25,477 bases of DNA from a bacterium (GCA_947481115.1 CANKEI010000007.1:1-25477); one strand, 5' to 3'. Shown: positions 17,708 through 25,389, counted from the stretch's first letter. Notes: generated by a model from the letters alone, not told the origin. Made by a program: numbers and translations.

Positions 17708-18244
17708 ATGAGCGCAATAAATTATAATTCTAACAGTTATAGTTCTAAATTTTTGATCAAGTTTTTAATTTCGGGTTTAATTTTTGGTTTTTTTAACTTA
17801 AATTTTTCAGCTAGCCGTGAATATCGTTCTAAAAAATTTTTGGGGGCAGTAATCACTGGTCAAGCGCTGGGTGAGGTTACTGATTGGTTAGATCGCGGAG
17901 CAGACATAGATTATTTTGGTGATTTAGGTTCAGATGCAGTCGTGAAAGACAAATATAATTGGCGTGGTACTGCTTTACATTGGGCAGCCAAGCATAATCA
18001 AGCTAAATTAGCTGCTATATTATTAACGCGCAATGCAGATAGGATGGTGCATGACTCTGATGATAAAGCGCCGTTTAGGTATGCACAACATAAAAAACTT
18101 AAAAAATTGTTATATGCAGAACCAGTGCCGAAAGACTTAGCAGCTGACTTGGGTTTTAAAAGACATATAAATAGATTTGGATTTGGAGTTGTGCCAGCTG
18201 GCTGGGACATGGATAGTACCAGTCCCAGCATTAAGACAGCTTGA
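17708..18244 (+). CDS. Small exported ankyrin-repeat protein
   Basis: This is a protein of 178 aa. The ATG at 17708 follows GGAG at a good distance (ACGGAGATTTT). A hydrophobic segment at about residues 14-34 (FLIKFLISGLIFGFFNLNF) is a signal peptide or membrane anchor. Residues ~45-135 hold about two ankyrin units: GAVITGQALGEVTDWLDRGADID and GTALHWAAKHNQAKLAAILLTRNAD, followed by a weaker KAPFRYAQHKKLKKLL. Ankyrin repeats mediate protein binding, and exported ones in host-associated bacteria often meet host proteins. A TATACT at 17681-17686 is a possible -10 element. The C-terminal 40 residues have no recognised feature. Confidence 0.75.
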   Translation: MSAINYNSNSYSSKFLIKFLISGLIFGFFNLNFSASREYRSKKFLGAVITGQALGEVTDWLDRGADIDYFGDLGSDAVVKDKYNWRGTALHWAAKHNQAKLAAILLTRNADRMVHDSDDKAPFRYAQHKKLKKLLYAEPVPKDLAADLGFKRHINRFGFGVVPAGWDMDSTSPSIKTA

Positions 18245-18248
18245 ATTA

Positions 18249-18833
18249 TTAGTTGTTTTCGATGTTTATCGCACATGTATTTGCAGTACAGCTATGATGA
18301 CAAGCCGCTGAATCAGCATCATTAACATCACACTCAGAAATTTTAGAAAGACCTTTAACAGCATCAATTTTAGCTTCAATGTTTTGTGCTGCTATACTTA
18401 CAGCATCTTGCAATGCCATAATTTCAGCTTGAGTAGGCATCATTGCAGTGCTAATTTCTAAGCTAAGTGTTTGGAGTTTCTGCATAACTGGATCATTAAT
18501 TAGCTCTAAGTATCTTAAAGCTTCTTGATCATCAGCCAGCTTCTGGCTAAGTACAGCTGCAATAGCTGGTTTTTTAGTATCAAATAAATTCAGTACTGCT
18601 ATTTCAATTGCTTGATTATAGGCTTCAATATCACTTAGAGTAACAGTTTCTGTGAATGGCATATTTTTAATTTGATTAGCCATTAGGATATGCGAATTTG
18701 CAAAAGTCCTAGTTAGCTGTGCATACACTGTTTCTACAATTTGATTAGCTAGTTCTGGTGAACAGGTAGCTTGGATGGGTGCTGCGGAAACTAATGCGGA
18801 AATAGTTAGTGTTAAAAATAGTTGCTTAATCAT
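18249..18833 (-). CDS. Exported protein of unknown function with Cys/His-rich C-terminus
   Basis: This is a protein of 194 aa from the ATG at 18833. That start is preceded by AGAAAGAG and opens a textbook signal peptide (MIKQLFLTLTISALVSAAPIQA). The frame is open further upstream to 18902, but the extra residues would bury the signal. The mature protein is helical and begins with TCSPELANQIVETVYAQL. Its end, ISECDVNDADSAACHHSCTA plus NTC, packs four Cys and two His into about 25 residues, suggesting disulfides or a metal site. I do not recognise the family. It is downstream of, and co-directional with, the DUF2059 lipoprotein, but a hairpin separates them. It converges with the ankyrin gene, with 4 nt between stops. 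Confidence 0.65.
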   Translation of the reverse strand: MIKQLFLTLTISALVSAAPIQATCSPELANQIVETVYAQLTRTFANSHILMANQIKNMPFTETVTLSDIEAYNQAIEIAVLNLFDTKKPAIAAVLSQKLADDQEALRYLELINDPVMQKLQTLSLEISTAMMPTQAEIMALQDAVSIAAQNIEAKIDAVKGLSKISECDVNDADSAACHHSCTANTCAINIENN

Positions 18834-18873
18834 ATGCACTCTTTCTTTAAAAATAAAACAAATAACTGATGCT

Positions 18874-18902
18874 AGTATAAAGCCAAAGCAGCAACTGGGC
18901 AA
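18874..18902 (-). promoter_or_regulatory. Candidate promoter for the Cys-rich exported protein
   Basis: On the minus strand, TTGCCC (18902-18897) and TATACT (18879-18874) are 17 nt apart and match the consensus at 4 and 5 of 6 positions. The -35 falls in the loop of the preceding hairpin, so termination of the upstream gene and initiation of this one may share the same bases. Confidence 0.4.
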
Positions 18903-18916
18903 CCAATTGCTGCTTT
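18885..18916 (-). terminator. Hairpin between the two exported-protein genes, likely terminator
   Basis: AAAGCAGCAA (18885-18894) pairs perfectly with TTGCTGCTTT (18907-18916) around a 12-nt loop. It lies 33 nt after the stop of the DUF2059 gene on the minus strand. The T-run is only three on that strand and five on the other, so termination may be partial. Confidence 0.55.
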
Positions 18917-18948
18917 TTGGTATTTATAATACTAATATTTAGCTAAAT

Positions 18949-19494
18949 TTATTTAGCGTGATTAGCTGAAGTAGCTGCTTTAGAAGTAGCTGGCACTGGT
19001 GCTTTAGCTGCTTTAGCTTGCATTTCTTCCATCATAATAGTTTGGAAACCTTGCATTACATGGACCATGACTTCTTGTTGAATACTAGAAGCAACATCAG
19101 ACCATTTTTGGCCAGCAGGAGTATTGTAAAAAGCGATTAATGCTACGGCATCAGCATTGCTTAAATGCTTAGCATAAGCAGCAGAAATGTTTTTTAGGCT
19201 TTCTTCAGAGTTAATTAGTGCATGCAGCTTAGTGCTCATGCTATTAACCATTGCTTCTTCTGCGCCAGGAGCTTTTTTAATTTGTTCGATATAGGTATCA
19301 AAATCTTTTAAGATGTTTTCACGAACTTTGCTAACTTTAATTAATTTAACAATGTTATCGTTAAATTCTTGGTCATTCGCGTTAACAGCAGTAGCGCTAG
19401 ATTCATTTTTAGCTTCAGGAGCTTTATTTTTGTCGAAGCAGCCTGGGGTGACGGCTAAAACAATTAGTGCCAAACTTAAGGTAAATTTTTGCAT
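18949..19494 (-). CDS. DUF2059-family exported protein, probable lipoprotein
   Basis: This is a protein of 181 aa. The start ATG at 19494 follows AGGAG at 8 nt. The N-terminus MQKFTLSLALIVLAVTPGC resembles a type II signal peptide with Cys19 as the lipidated residue, although Pro before the Gly makes the lipobox non-canonical. Residues ~95-160 show the DUF2059 pattern, with ISAAYAKHLSNADAVALIAF and YNTPAGQKW: a helix, then Phe-Tyr-x-x-Pro-x-Gly. The function of the domain is not known. It is attached to a membrane by the lipid and faces the periplasm. The C-terminal tail is rich in Ala, Lys, Pro and Ser. Confidence 0.75.
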   Translation of the reverse strand: MQKFTLSLALIVLAVTPGCFDKNKAPEAKNESSATAVNANDQEFNDNIVKLIKVSKVRENILKDFDTYIEQIKKAPGAEEAMVNSMSTKLHALINSEESLKNISAAYAKHLSNADAVALIAFYNTPAGQKWSDVASSIQQEVMVHVMQGFQTIMMEEMQAKAAKAPVPATSKAATSANHAK

Positions 19495-19542
19495 TGTATT
19501 TTCTCCTAAGAGGGGTTTGAAAAATAAAATTAATTAAAATTT

Positions 19543-19557
19543 AACGATTAAATCGTT
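19543..19557. promoter_or_regulatory. 15-bp perfect palindrome upstream of the DUF2059 gene
   Basis: AACGATT-A-AATCGTT is a perfect 7-bp inverted repeat around one base. It lies 49 nt before the ATG at 19494 and downstream of a possible minus-strand -10 (TATAAT, 19595-19590). This is a plausible site for a dimeric regulator in the leader, or a small RNA hairpin. No regulator is encoded nearby. The remaining 19495-19704 spacer shows nothing else firm. Confidence 0.35.
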
Positions 19558-19704
19558 TTTAATACTAGCAGTTTTGTGGCTAGTCAGCAATTATAGTTTG
19601 CCAGTAAATTAGATTTTAAATATGGTTAACTAGTATACCAGGCTGTTTTTGTTGTATATTTATTTAAAAATAATTAGAAATTAAAATAAAGTTCATGGGA
19701 CTAT

Positions 19705-20484
19705 ATGCGATATTTTCAAGCTATCATAGCCTACGATGGCACTAATTATCATGGTTGGCAGATGCAGCCTGGATTAAAAACTGTTCAGGCTGCTATGGCG
19801 AAAGCATTTAAAGCAGCTTTTGGCATCTCAGTGTCATTGCGGGCAGCCTCGCGAACCGATGCTGGAGTGCATGCTAATGGCCAAGCGATTACGCTGCGGG
19901 CAGCATTGGGTGCGGCTATCGAATCAACTAAAATTGCGACAGTCTGGAATCACAAATTACCGTTAGATATTACTGTTAAATCTATTATAGAAGTAGATTG
20001 TAATTTTAATATTCATGCCCATGTAATTGATAAAATCTATACTTATGACTTTTTTATTGAAAGACCTATGCCGACTTATAGTAGATTTGGTTGGTACTAT
20101 GGTTATAAAATCGATCTTGATAAATTGAGTGAAGCATTAAAAGTTTTTGAGGGCACGCATGATTTTAGATCTTTTTGTACTGGTGATGAACGGGAAAATA
20201 CTGTGCGCACAGTGATTTCTGCTAAAGTGACTTATGTAATTGAGCGTCAAGCTTATCGCATAGAATTTCGAGGACATAGTTTTTTGAAATATATGGTACG
20301 TCGCATGGCCGGAGCAGCTTTAAAAGTTGCCGCGACATCCAAGTTAACTATTGCTGATTTGCAAGCTGTGTTAGCACAAAAAGATCCAGAGCATACGCTA
20401 ATGACAGCACCAGCGCACGGCTTAGTTTTACAAGAAATAAATTTAAAAGAGTTTATAGTAAGTGAATTAAAATTTAAAAATTAA
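19705..20484 (+). CDS. truA: tRNA pseudouridine(38-40) synthase TruA
   Basis: This protein has 259 aa, typical for TruA. It converts uridine to pseudouridine at positions 38-40 of the tRNA anticodon arm. The N-terminus YFQAIIAYDGTNYHGWQMQP is characteristic. The catalytic Asp52 lies in ASRTDAGVHA, and KIYTYDFF, HDFRSFC, ENTVRTV and HSFLKYMVRRMAG follow in the expected order. The GNAT gene begins 17 nt downstream, so the two probably form a short operon. There is no evident Shine-Dalgarno apart from GGGA close to the ATG. Confidence 0.95.
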   Translation: MRYFQAIIAYDGTNYHGWQMQPGLKTVQAAMAKAFKAAFGISVSLRAASRTDAGVHANGQAITLRAALGAAIESTKIATVWNHKLPLDITVKSIIEVDCNFNIHAHVIDKIYTYDFFIERPMPTYSRFGWYYGYKIDLDKLSEALKVFEGTHDFRSFCTGDERENTVRTVISAKVTYVIERQAYRIEFRGHSFLKYMVRRMAGAALKVAATSKLTIADLQAVLAQKDPEHTLMTAPAHGLVLQEINLKEFIVSELKFKN

Positions 20485-20501
20485 TTAGGCAGGGTTAGCT
20501 T

Positions 20502-21128
20502 ATGGAATATAAAGATTTAAATCTTAAAAATAAAGCTCATAAACATAGCTATCTATTTGCTGGCATAGCCATGATAGCGATTACTCTAGTTTGTTGGCTA
20601 GTTTATTTATATTGGCCGGCTTCAGTTTCAGATGGGATCCATGATTATAGTGCTAAGCGGGATCGGCAGGCAATTTTAGATATCTTTGAAAAAGATTGGT
20701 ATTGGATGGTAGAGGGAGATCGTAATTCTTTTTCACCAGCAAAAATGTTAGACACTAAATCACCCAAAGAAGCTCGCTATAACCCGGCTTTGCGAGGGCA
20801 AGAAAAGATTAAAGTTTTGTTGGTAAATGGCAAAGTTGGAGGCTTTATTACTTACTATAAACGTAAGGCTTATTTAGGTCATGTCCATCTGATTAATGTA
20901 TTATCAGAGCATCGTGGACATGGATACGCTAATAAGTTAATGCGGATTGCCATTGATGATTTATTTAGTGACCCTACTATTTCGATGGTTAAATTAGCAG
21001 TTCGTAGAAATAATCAAACAGCGATTAAGTTATACAAACGTTTAGGATTTTTCGAAATGAATGATCGAGAAGGTTCTGGTGACGCTATTACAGATTTTGC
21101 CTTAACTAGGGAAACTTATACAAAATAA
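20502..21128 (+). CDS. Membrane-anchored GNAT-family N-acetyltransferase
   Basis: This is a protein of 208 aa. Residues ~17-38 form one transmembrane segment (YLFAGIAMIAITLVCWLVYL), followed by a GNAT domain at ~50-205. Acetyl-CoA binding is indicated by SEHRGHGYANKLM (RGHGYA at 138-143). The C-terminal motif AVRRNNQTAIKLYKRLGFFE (166-185) is the usual Asn/Tyr-containing helix and strand. The substrate is unknown. The positive-inside rule would leave the short Lys-rich N-terminus in the cytosol and place the catalytic domain outside the inner membrane, where acetyl-CoA is absent, so the true topology is uncertain. GCAGGG lies before the ATG. Confidence 0.85.
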   Translation: MEYKDLNLKNKAHKHSYLFAGIAMIAITLVCWLVYLYWPASVSDGIHDYSAKRDRQAILDIFEKDWYWMVEGDRNSFSPAKMLDTKSPKEARYNPALRGQEKIKVLLVNGKVGGFITYYKRKAYLGHVHLINVLSEHRGHGYANKLMRIAIDDLFSDPTISMVKLAVRRNNQTAIKLYKRLGFFEMNDREGSGDAITDFALTRETYTK

Positions 21129-21244
21129 CCGTGCTTTTCGACCAAAAAGCATATAAATAGTGTTTGATTTTTAGCCATAACTGTATAATTATTAGTCTGA
21201 TTATTGACCAATTTTTATTAATTTACAGGTTTGGATGGTAAAGC

Positions 21245-22600
21245 ATGAAACGTTTAATTAATTATTATTTAAATGAGTGGAAGAATAATCCAGATAGATT
21301 ACCATTATTGGTTAGAGGTGCTAGGGGAGTTGGTAAGACATTTGCAGTTAGAGAATTAGGCAATAAATTTACAAATTTTTTAGAAATCAATTTAGAATCT
21401 GATGGACAAAAGCTAAAAGATTTATTTAAAGAAGATCTGGACCCCGTTAGAATTATTCGCAATTTATCTATTAGGTATAAAACAGAGATTGTCCCTGGAA
21501 ATACGCTGTTGTTTTTTGATGAAATCCAAGAAGAACCGCAAGCGATCATAGCGCTGCGATATTTCTATGAAAAAATGCCTGATTTACATGTTATTGCCGC
21601 TGGTTCGTTATTAGATTTTGCTATTGAAGAAGTCGGATTGCCAGTTGGTAGAGTAGAGGCATTGCATATGTATCCAATGTCTTTTTTGGAGTTTTTAATT
21701 GCTAGTAATTATAGTTTGGCAGCCAAAGAGATTTTTTTACATGACCCAATGCAGCCTCTATCATTATCTACGCATAACCTATTATTAGGTATTTTAAAAG
21801 AATATATCGCAGTGGGCGGTATGCCTAAGGTGGTCGATTTTTGGTTAAAAAACAATGCTATACAGTGTCGAAAAATGCAAGCAACGATTATTGATACTTA
21901 TAAACAAGATTTTGGAGAGTATGCTAAAAAAAGACAGGTAAAGTATTTAGCAGAAATTTTCAAACATGCGCCATTACAGCTTGGTGGTAAATTTAAATTT
22001 AGTAAAATTGGTGAATACAGAAAACGTGAATTAGAGCCTTGTCTGAATTTATTAGAAATGGCACGCGTAATTAATAAGGTTATTTATAGTGCTGGCCAAG
22101 GAGTGCCCATCGGATCTCAGTCTGATATTAATGATTTTAAATTAATATTTTTAGATGTTGGTTTGGCACAATCTATCTTGGGTTTAGATATAAGTGAGTG
22201 GCTAATGGCTTCGGAGCAAGCATTTGTTAATCAAGGTTCGATAGTGGAGGCGTTTGTAGGGCAAGAACTATTAGCTTACGCCGATCCTGGCACTAGGGCT
22301 CAATTATATTATTGGCACCGTGATACGCGCGGTAGTGAAGCTGAAATAGATTATTTGGTGCAACTGAAAAATCAGATTGTTCCAATAGAGGTTAAAAGTG
22401 GAGCCGGTCGTACTTTGAAAAGCATGAGTCTATTTTTAGATAGCCATCTAAATTCACCGTATGGTGTTAAGTTTTCGACCAATAATTTTTCAGTTTTTGA
22501 AAAGATTCAAACTTATCCATTGTATGCAATAACTAAAAAATTAATCGAAGCTAGTGGTGAAAAAGATAGCCTTTATTTAGCTGTCATGAGTTTGCTTTAA
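21245..22600 (+). CDS. AAA+ ATPase with DUF4143 C-terminal domain
   Basis: This is a protein of 451 aa. The N-terminal AAA_14-type ATPase has Walker A GARGVGKT (25-32), Walker B LLFFDEIQ (88-95) and the sensor-like AAGSLLDFAI. It is followed by VGRVEALHMYPMSFLEFL, typical of this family. The C-terminal DUF4143 domain contains YYWHRDTRGSEAEIDYLV and PIEVKSG, an E/D...EVK arrangement like PD-(D/E)XK nucleases. Members are widespread in host-associated and archaeal genomes, spread laterally, and have no well-established function. It stands alone between truA-GNAT and the convergent kinase gene (7 nt between stops). TATAAT at 21184-21189 is a possible -10. Confidence 0.92.
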   Translation: MKRLINYYLNEWKNNPDRLPLLVRGARGVGKTFAVRELGNKFTNFLEINLESDGQKLKDLFKEDLDPVRIIRNLSIRYKTEIVPGNTLLFFDEIQEEPQAIIALRYFYEKMPDLHVIAAGSLLDFAIEEVGLPVGRVEALHMYPMSFLEFLIASNYSLAAKEIFLHDPMQPLSLSTHNLLLGILKEYIAVGGMPKVVDFWLKNNAIQCRKMQATIIDTYKQDFGEYAKKRQVKYLAEIFKHAPLQLGGKFKFSKIGEYRKRELEPCLNLLEMARVINKVIYSAGQGVPIGSQSDINDFKLIFLDVGLAQSILGLDISEWLMASEQAFVNQGSIVEAFVGQELLAYADPGTRAQLYYWHRDTRGSEAEIDYLVQLKNQIVPIEVKSGAGRTLKSMSLFLDSHLNSPYGVKFSTNNFSVFEKIQTYPLYAITKKLIEASGEKDSLYLAVMSLL

Positions 22601-22607
22601 TTTAATT

Positions 22608-23342
22608 TTAAAATTTTAAATTTTTTATAAAAATTTGTAGTTGGTCTAGCATGACCTGTAAAGCTGCTGGGTTAGTTTCAAAATCAGTATCAGCGTCTAG
22701 GACTAAAACTGGCACAGCTTGTAGCGCCGCTGGTAAATTAATTTTATCTAATAAAAACTCGTCATGCTTGCGACTAATTTCACTTAAATAATCTACTGGG
22801 ATCCCAGATTCACCAACTCGTTTACGTTGATTAGTCCGTTGATAGGCGACTTCTGGGCTAGTTCTAAGATACACAAAGCCCATGGGGATTTCGTAGAGTG
22901 GGTTATGTTGTTTTGAAGTTAAAAAATCGAACATTTGGACATATAAACCCCATTCTAGGTCGCTCATAAAGCCACTAGCATGACTATTGCTCGCAAAACA
23001 GTAGCGACCAGAATAAATTGAGCGCTCGACTAATAGATTATTAAAAACGCCCGAGCTATCAGCCGGATTGTTAGTATGGGTGGCATGGCTTAATTGATAA
23101 TCTTTTAAGCTAGTAACCCGGCGAATATTATCAGCCATGCGGACCATTAACGTAAATGTTTCCATGGTATAGGCCCAGCGTTGGGGGTCAGTATAGAAAT
23201 GCCCCAATAACGACTGGCCAAATAGTTGTTGTTGCCAACAATCGACCGGCTCTAGATCGATTGTGACATTTTTTAAGTTCTGGCCGGCTAGCTTTAAGAA
23301 CGTAGATTTACCAGCCCCGATATTGCCTTCGATAATAAACAT
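22608..23342 (-). CDS. Deoxynucleoside kinase family protein
   Basis: This 244-aa protein is a member of the deoxyadenosine/deoxyguanosine/thymidine kinase 2-like family, which phosphorylates salvaged deoxynucleosides with ATP. The P-loop EGNIGAGKST is at 5-14 and the catalytic Glu at EPV (E31). The ERS motif is at 106-108, followed by YSGRYCFA where many family members have YSxRYIFA, often with Asp at the variable site. The LID arginines are in RTNQRKRVGESG (169-180), then VDYLSEISRKHDEFL. Substrate preference cannot be told from sequence. Such a kinase fits scavenging of host deoxynucleosides. It is the second gene after the rlmB-like gene on the minus strand, 37 nt apart. Confidence 0.9.
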   Translation of the reverse strand: MFIIEGNIGAGKSTFLKLAGQNLKNVTIDLEPVDCWQQQLFGQSLLGHFYTDPQRWAYTMETFTLMVRMADNIRRVTSLKDYQLSHATHTNNPADSSGVFNNLLVERSIYSGRYCFASNSHASGFMSDLEWGLYVQMFDFLTSKQHNPLYEIPMGFVYLRTSPEVAYQRTNQRKRVGESGIPVDYLSEISRKHDEFLLDKINLPAALQAVPVLVLDADTDFETNPAALQVMLDQLQIFIKNLKF

Positions 23343-23379
23343 TATGCAACTCTGGTTAAGTTTTAAATTTAAAAATACT

Positions 23380-24744
23380 TTATTTAATTAAATTATTTTG
23401 GCTGCTAATCAAGAAGCATAAAATTCCAGCTGCTACCGAAGCATTGTAAGACACCTCAGGATTAACTTGGGGAATCGTAATATGTTGTCCAGAGCCAATC
23501 ACACTTTTTGAAATTCCAGTAGCTTCGTTACCGATTATTAAGCAAACAGGTAATTCATAAGTTATGCTAGCTGCATTTTTACTTTCATCTAAGGTCGCTA
23601 AATACATTTTACAGCCGTTATCTTTAAGAGTTTGCACTGCCAAAGTAGCATTAGGCGTCAAATGAATTTCCAAATGTTCAGCTAAACCTGCAGAAGCTTT
23701 GATTACAGCCGGGGTAATGGGAGCTGAGTTTCTAGTGGTCAAAATTACGCCAGTTACGCCAGTACAATAAGCAGAACGCAAAATGGCGCCAAGGTTACGT
23801 GTATCTTGAATATTATCTAATAATAATAAGAATGGGTGTAATTTAGGTGCAAAAAACTGTTTGCGAATTACGAACGGACTAGCCAAACCTACGACAGATT
23901 GATGATCCGTGCTTTGAGCTAAATTATCTAAACTAGCGCGTTCTTTATAAACTATTTCAGTATAACTTGGTAATAAGCGCGCAATTTGGGCCCAATTTTT
24001 AGGTTCAGGATTGGTAGTATAAACTTTATATAATTTACGTTTTTTAGCTTTTAATAGTTCAACAATCGGATGTATTCCATAAACTAATTCTTGATCTACT
24101 AGTAAGACTGGTTTGCCAAATTGAGCTGGTTTTTTAGTTGACTTATTAGGTTTTCCAAACTTATTAGCTTTGTTTTTATCAGCAAATTTATCTGGTTTGC
24201 CATATCTAGAAACTGGTTTTGGGGTTGAAATTTTAGCTGATCTTTGAAATTTAACCGGTTTTTCTTGTGTCATATATTCTGTGAAATCATCAGCTTCTAA
24301 AAATTCAACGGGCCGATCAAATCTAGTTGGCTGCTCTTTGTCAGCAAACTTATTAGGCTTTTCGAATCTATTTGGCTTGCGCTCATCACTAAACCTACTA
24401 GGTTTTTCAAATCTATTGGGCTTAGTTTTACCTGTAAATCTAGCTGGTTTATCTCGCCCAGTAGATTTAGTAGCGCGGCTTGACCTAGCTGGTTTATCTT
24501 GATCTACAAATTCAGCGAAGTCATCTGTTTTTACTGTTTTTATAGGTTTATCAAATTTATCTTTATCGGCAAATTTGCTTGATTTAGAGAAGAATTTAAC
24601 AGTTTTTTTCTTACTGGGCTTACCCTTAGTAAATTTTTTGGTGTCTGAGAATTTTTTGTTTTTACTGTCTTTACTATCTTTGCTCGTTGCGCGGGAAATT
24701 TTTCTAGAAGTCGGTTTGTAAGTTTTTTTAGTACTGTTAGCCAT
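23380..24744 (-). CDS. rlmB: RlmB-type 23S rRNA 2'-O-ribose methyltransferase (SpoU/TrmH family) with long basic N-terminal tail
   Basis: This is a protein of 454 aa. The core (about 217-454) is a complete SpoU enzyme. The substrate-binding domain begins LVYGIHPIVELLKAKKRKLY. The three SAM-knot motifs follow: NIQDTRNLGAILRSA (311-325), IIGNEATGIS (403-412) and SYNASVAAG (432-440). The expected activity is ribose methylation of 23S rRNA, as in RlmB (G2251), though related enzymes modify tRNA. Residues 1-~212 are unlike the usual RlmB. They are Lys/Arg-rich and built from degenerate units such as KPNRFEKPNKFADKE and KPARFTGK, probably disordered and RNA-binding. The enzymatic call is firm; the exact target nucleotide is inferred. 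Confidence 0.88.
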   Translation of the reverse strand: MANSTKKTYKPTSRKISRATSKDSKDSKNKKFSDTKKFTKGKPSKKKTVKFFSKSSKFADKDKFDKPIKTVKTDDFAEFVDQDKPARSSRATKSTGRDKPARFTGKTKPNRFEKPSRFSDERKPNRFEKPNKFADKEQPTRFDRPVEFLEADDFTEYMTQEKPVKFQRSAKISTPKPVSRYGKPDKFADKNKANKFGKPNKSTKKPAQFGKPVLLVDQELVYGIHPIVELLKAKKRKLYKVYTTNPEPKNWAQIARLLPSYTEIVYKERASLDNLAQSTDHQSVVGLASPFVIRKQFFAPKLHPFLLLLDNIQDTRNLGAILRSAYCTGVTGVILTTRNSAPITPAVIKASAGLAEHLEIHLTPNATLAVQTLKDNGCKMYLATLDESKNAASITYELPVCLIIGNEATGISKSVIGSGQHITIPQVNPEVSYNASVAAGILCFLISSQNNLIK

Positions 24745-24850
24745 GGGATCTCATAAGTTATGATCAGAAAATTTTATATATAATTTATGATACCAAAAAC
24801 TGTTTATTCTGGGTAGTTTAAGTTTAATTGCTAATTTTACCTTTAATTAC

Positions 24851-24879
24851 TTGTCCTTCCCTATCTACGTATGATAAAT
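24851..24879 (+). promoter_or_regulatory. Weak promoter candidate for the exported P-loop NTPase gene
   Basis: TTGTCC (24851-24856) is followed by GATAAA/ATAAAT (24873-24879) at a 16-17 nt spacing, about 45 nt before the ATG at 24923. The -35 matches 5 of 6 positions and the -10 is poor. The 178-nt divergent spacer (24745-24922) contains no other clear signal. Confidence 0.3.
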
Positions 24880-24922
24880 CAAAGGTAGCCCATACTAAGA
24901 CAAAAAATAGGTAGGAGTATAA

Positions 24923-25333
24923 ATGTTAAGAAAATGGTTTTTGATCATATCTTTTACGTTTGCCTTTACTAATTTACTGAATGCGCAGGCTAAATTTATC
25001 TTCACCGGTGGCCCGTGCTGTGGCAAAACTACGGTCTTAAAAAAAATACAAGAAATGGGTTATCAGGTATGTCCAGAAGCGTATAGTGCCTTATATAAAG
25101 CAGCTAAAGCTAATGGTACTTTGAATAAATTTTCGACAGATATGATTTACCAACGCTATTTGATTATGCAAAAGCATCTGGAGCAGGAATCTAAACTTGA
25201 TCCAGTCGGGCCAGCTTTTTTAGATCGCAGCGTTCCCGATGTGATTTTTTATGGTAACTATTTTAATGTTGCCATGCCAGAAGACTTAATCCAAATCTTT
25301 GAGCACCATAAAGCTGATTATAGGTGCATATAG
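24923..25333 (+). CDS. Exported P-loop NTPase (AAA_28-like), truncated at the C-terminus
   Basis: This is a frame of 136 aa with AGGAG 7 nt before the ATG at 24923. Residues 1-~23 are a signal peptide (MLRKWFLIISFTFAF to LLNAQA). An NTPase core then begins immediately: KFIFTGGPCCGKTTV, with Walker A GGPCCGKT (29-36), and later AFLDRSVPDVIFYG (99-111), matching the AAA_28 family pattern of P-loop plus DRxxPD. Family members usually run to about 170-190 residues and continue with a Lys-Val-Phe strand where this one reads KADYR and then stops (CI, TAG). The coding sequence therefore seems broken near 25322, just before repeat-like DNA. An ATP-binding protein carrying an export signal is unusual. 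Confidence 0.65.
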   Translation: MLRKWFLIISFTFAFTNLLNAQAKFIFTGGPCCGKTTVLKKIQEMGYQVCPEAYSALYKAAKANGTLNKFSTDMIYQRYLIMQKHLEQESKLDPVGPAFLDRSVPDVIFYGNYFNVAMPEDLIQIFEHHKADYRCI

Positions 25334-25389
25334 CATTCGCAAAACAAAATGTCCGAATTTATCCAACTTAAGATACCCCACCATCTAGG

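Noticed and set aside
17998..18276. Minus-strand frame overlapping the ankyrin gene
   Set aside because: The plus-strand frame has a ribosome binding site, signal segment and ankyrin pattern; the minus frame has none.
21132..21151. Hairpin TGCTTTT/AAAAGCA after the GNAT gene
   Set aside because: Seven AT-rich pairs without a following T-run; too weak to call a terminator.
22601..22620. AT-only palindrome between the DUF4143 and kinase genes
   Set aside because: Composed solely of A and T in a 7-nt convergent gap running into coding sequence; expected by composition.
24281..24502. Leu/Ser-rich plus-strand frame
   Set aside because: Antisense reading of the KPxRF repeat tail of the methyltransferase; its repeats are a by-product of that.
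24110..24600. Regularly spaced repeats that might suggest a CRISPR-like array
   Set aside because: The repeats are degenerate, in frame, and encode the KPxRF tail; there are no constant repeat-spacer units.
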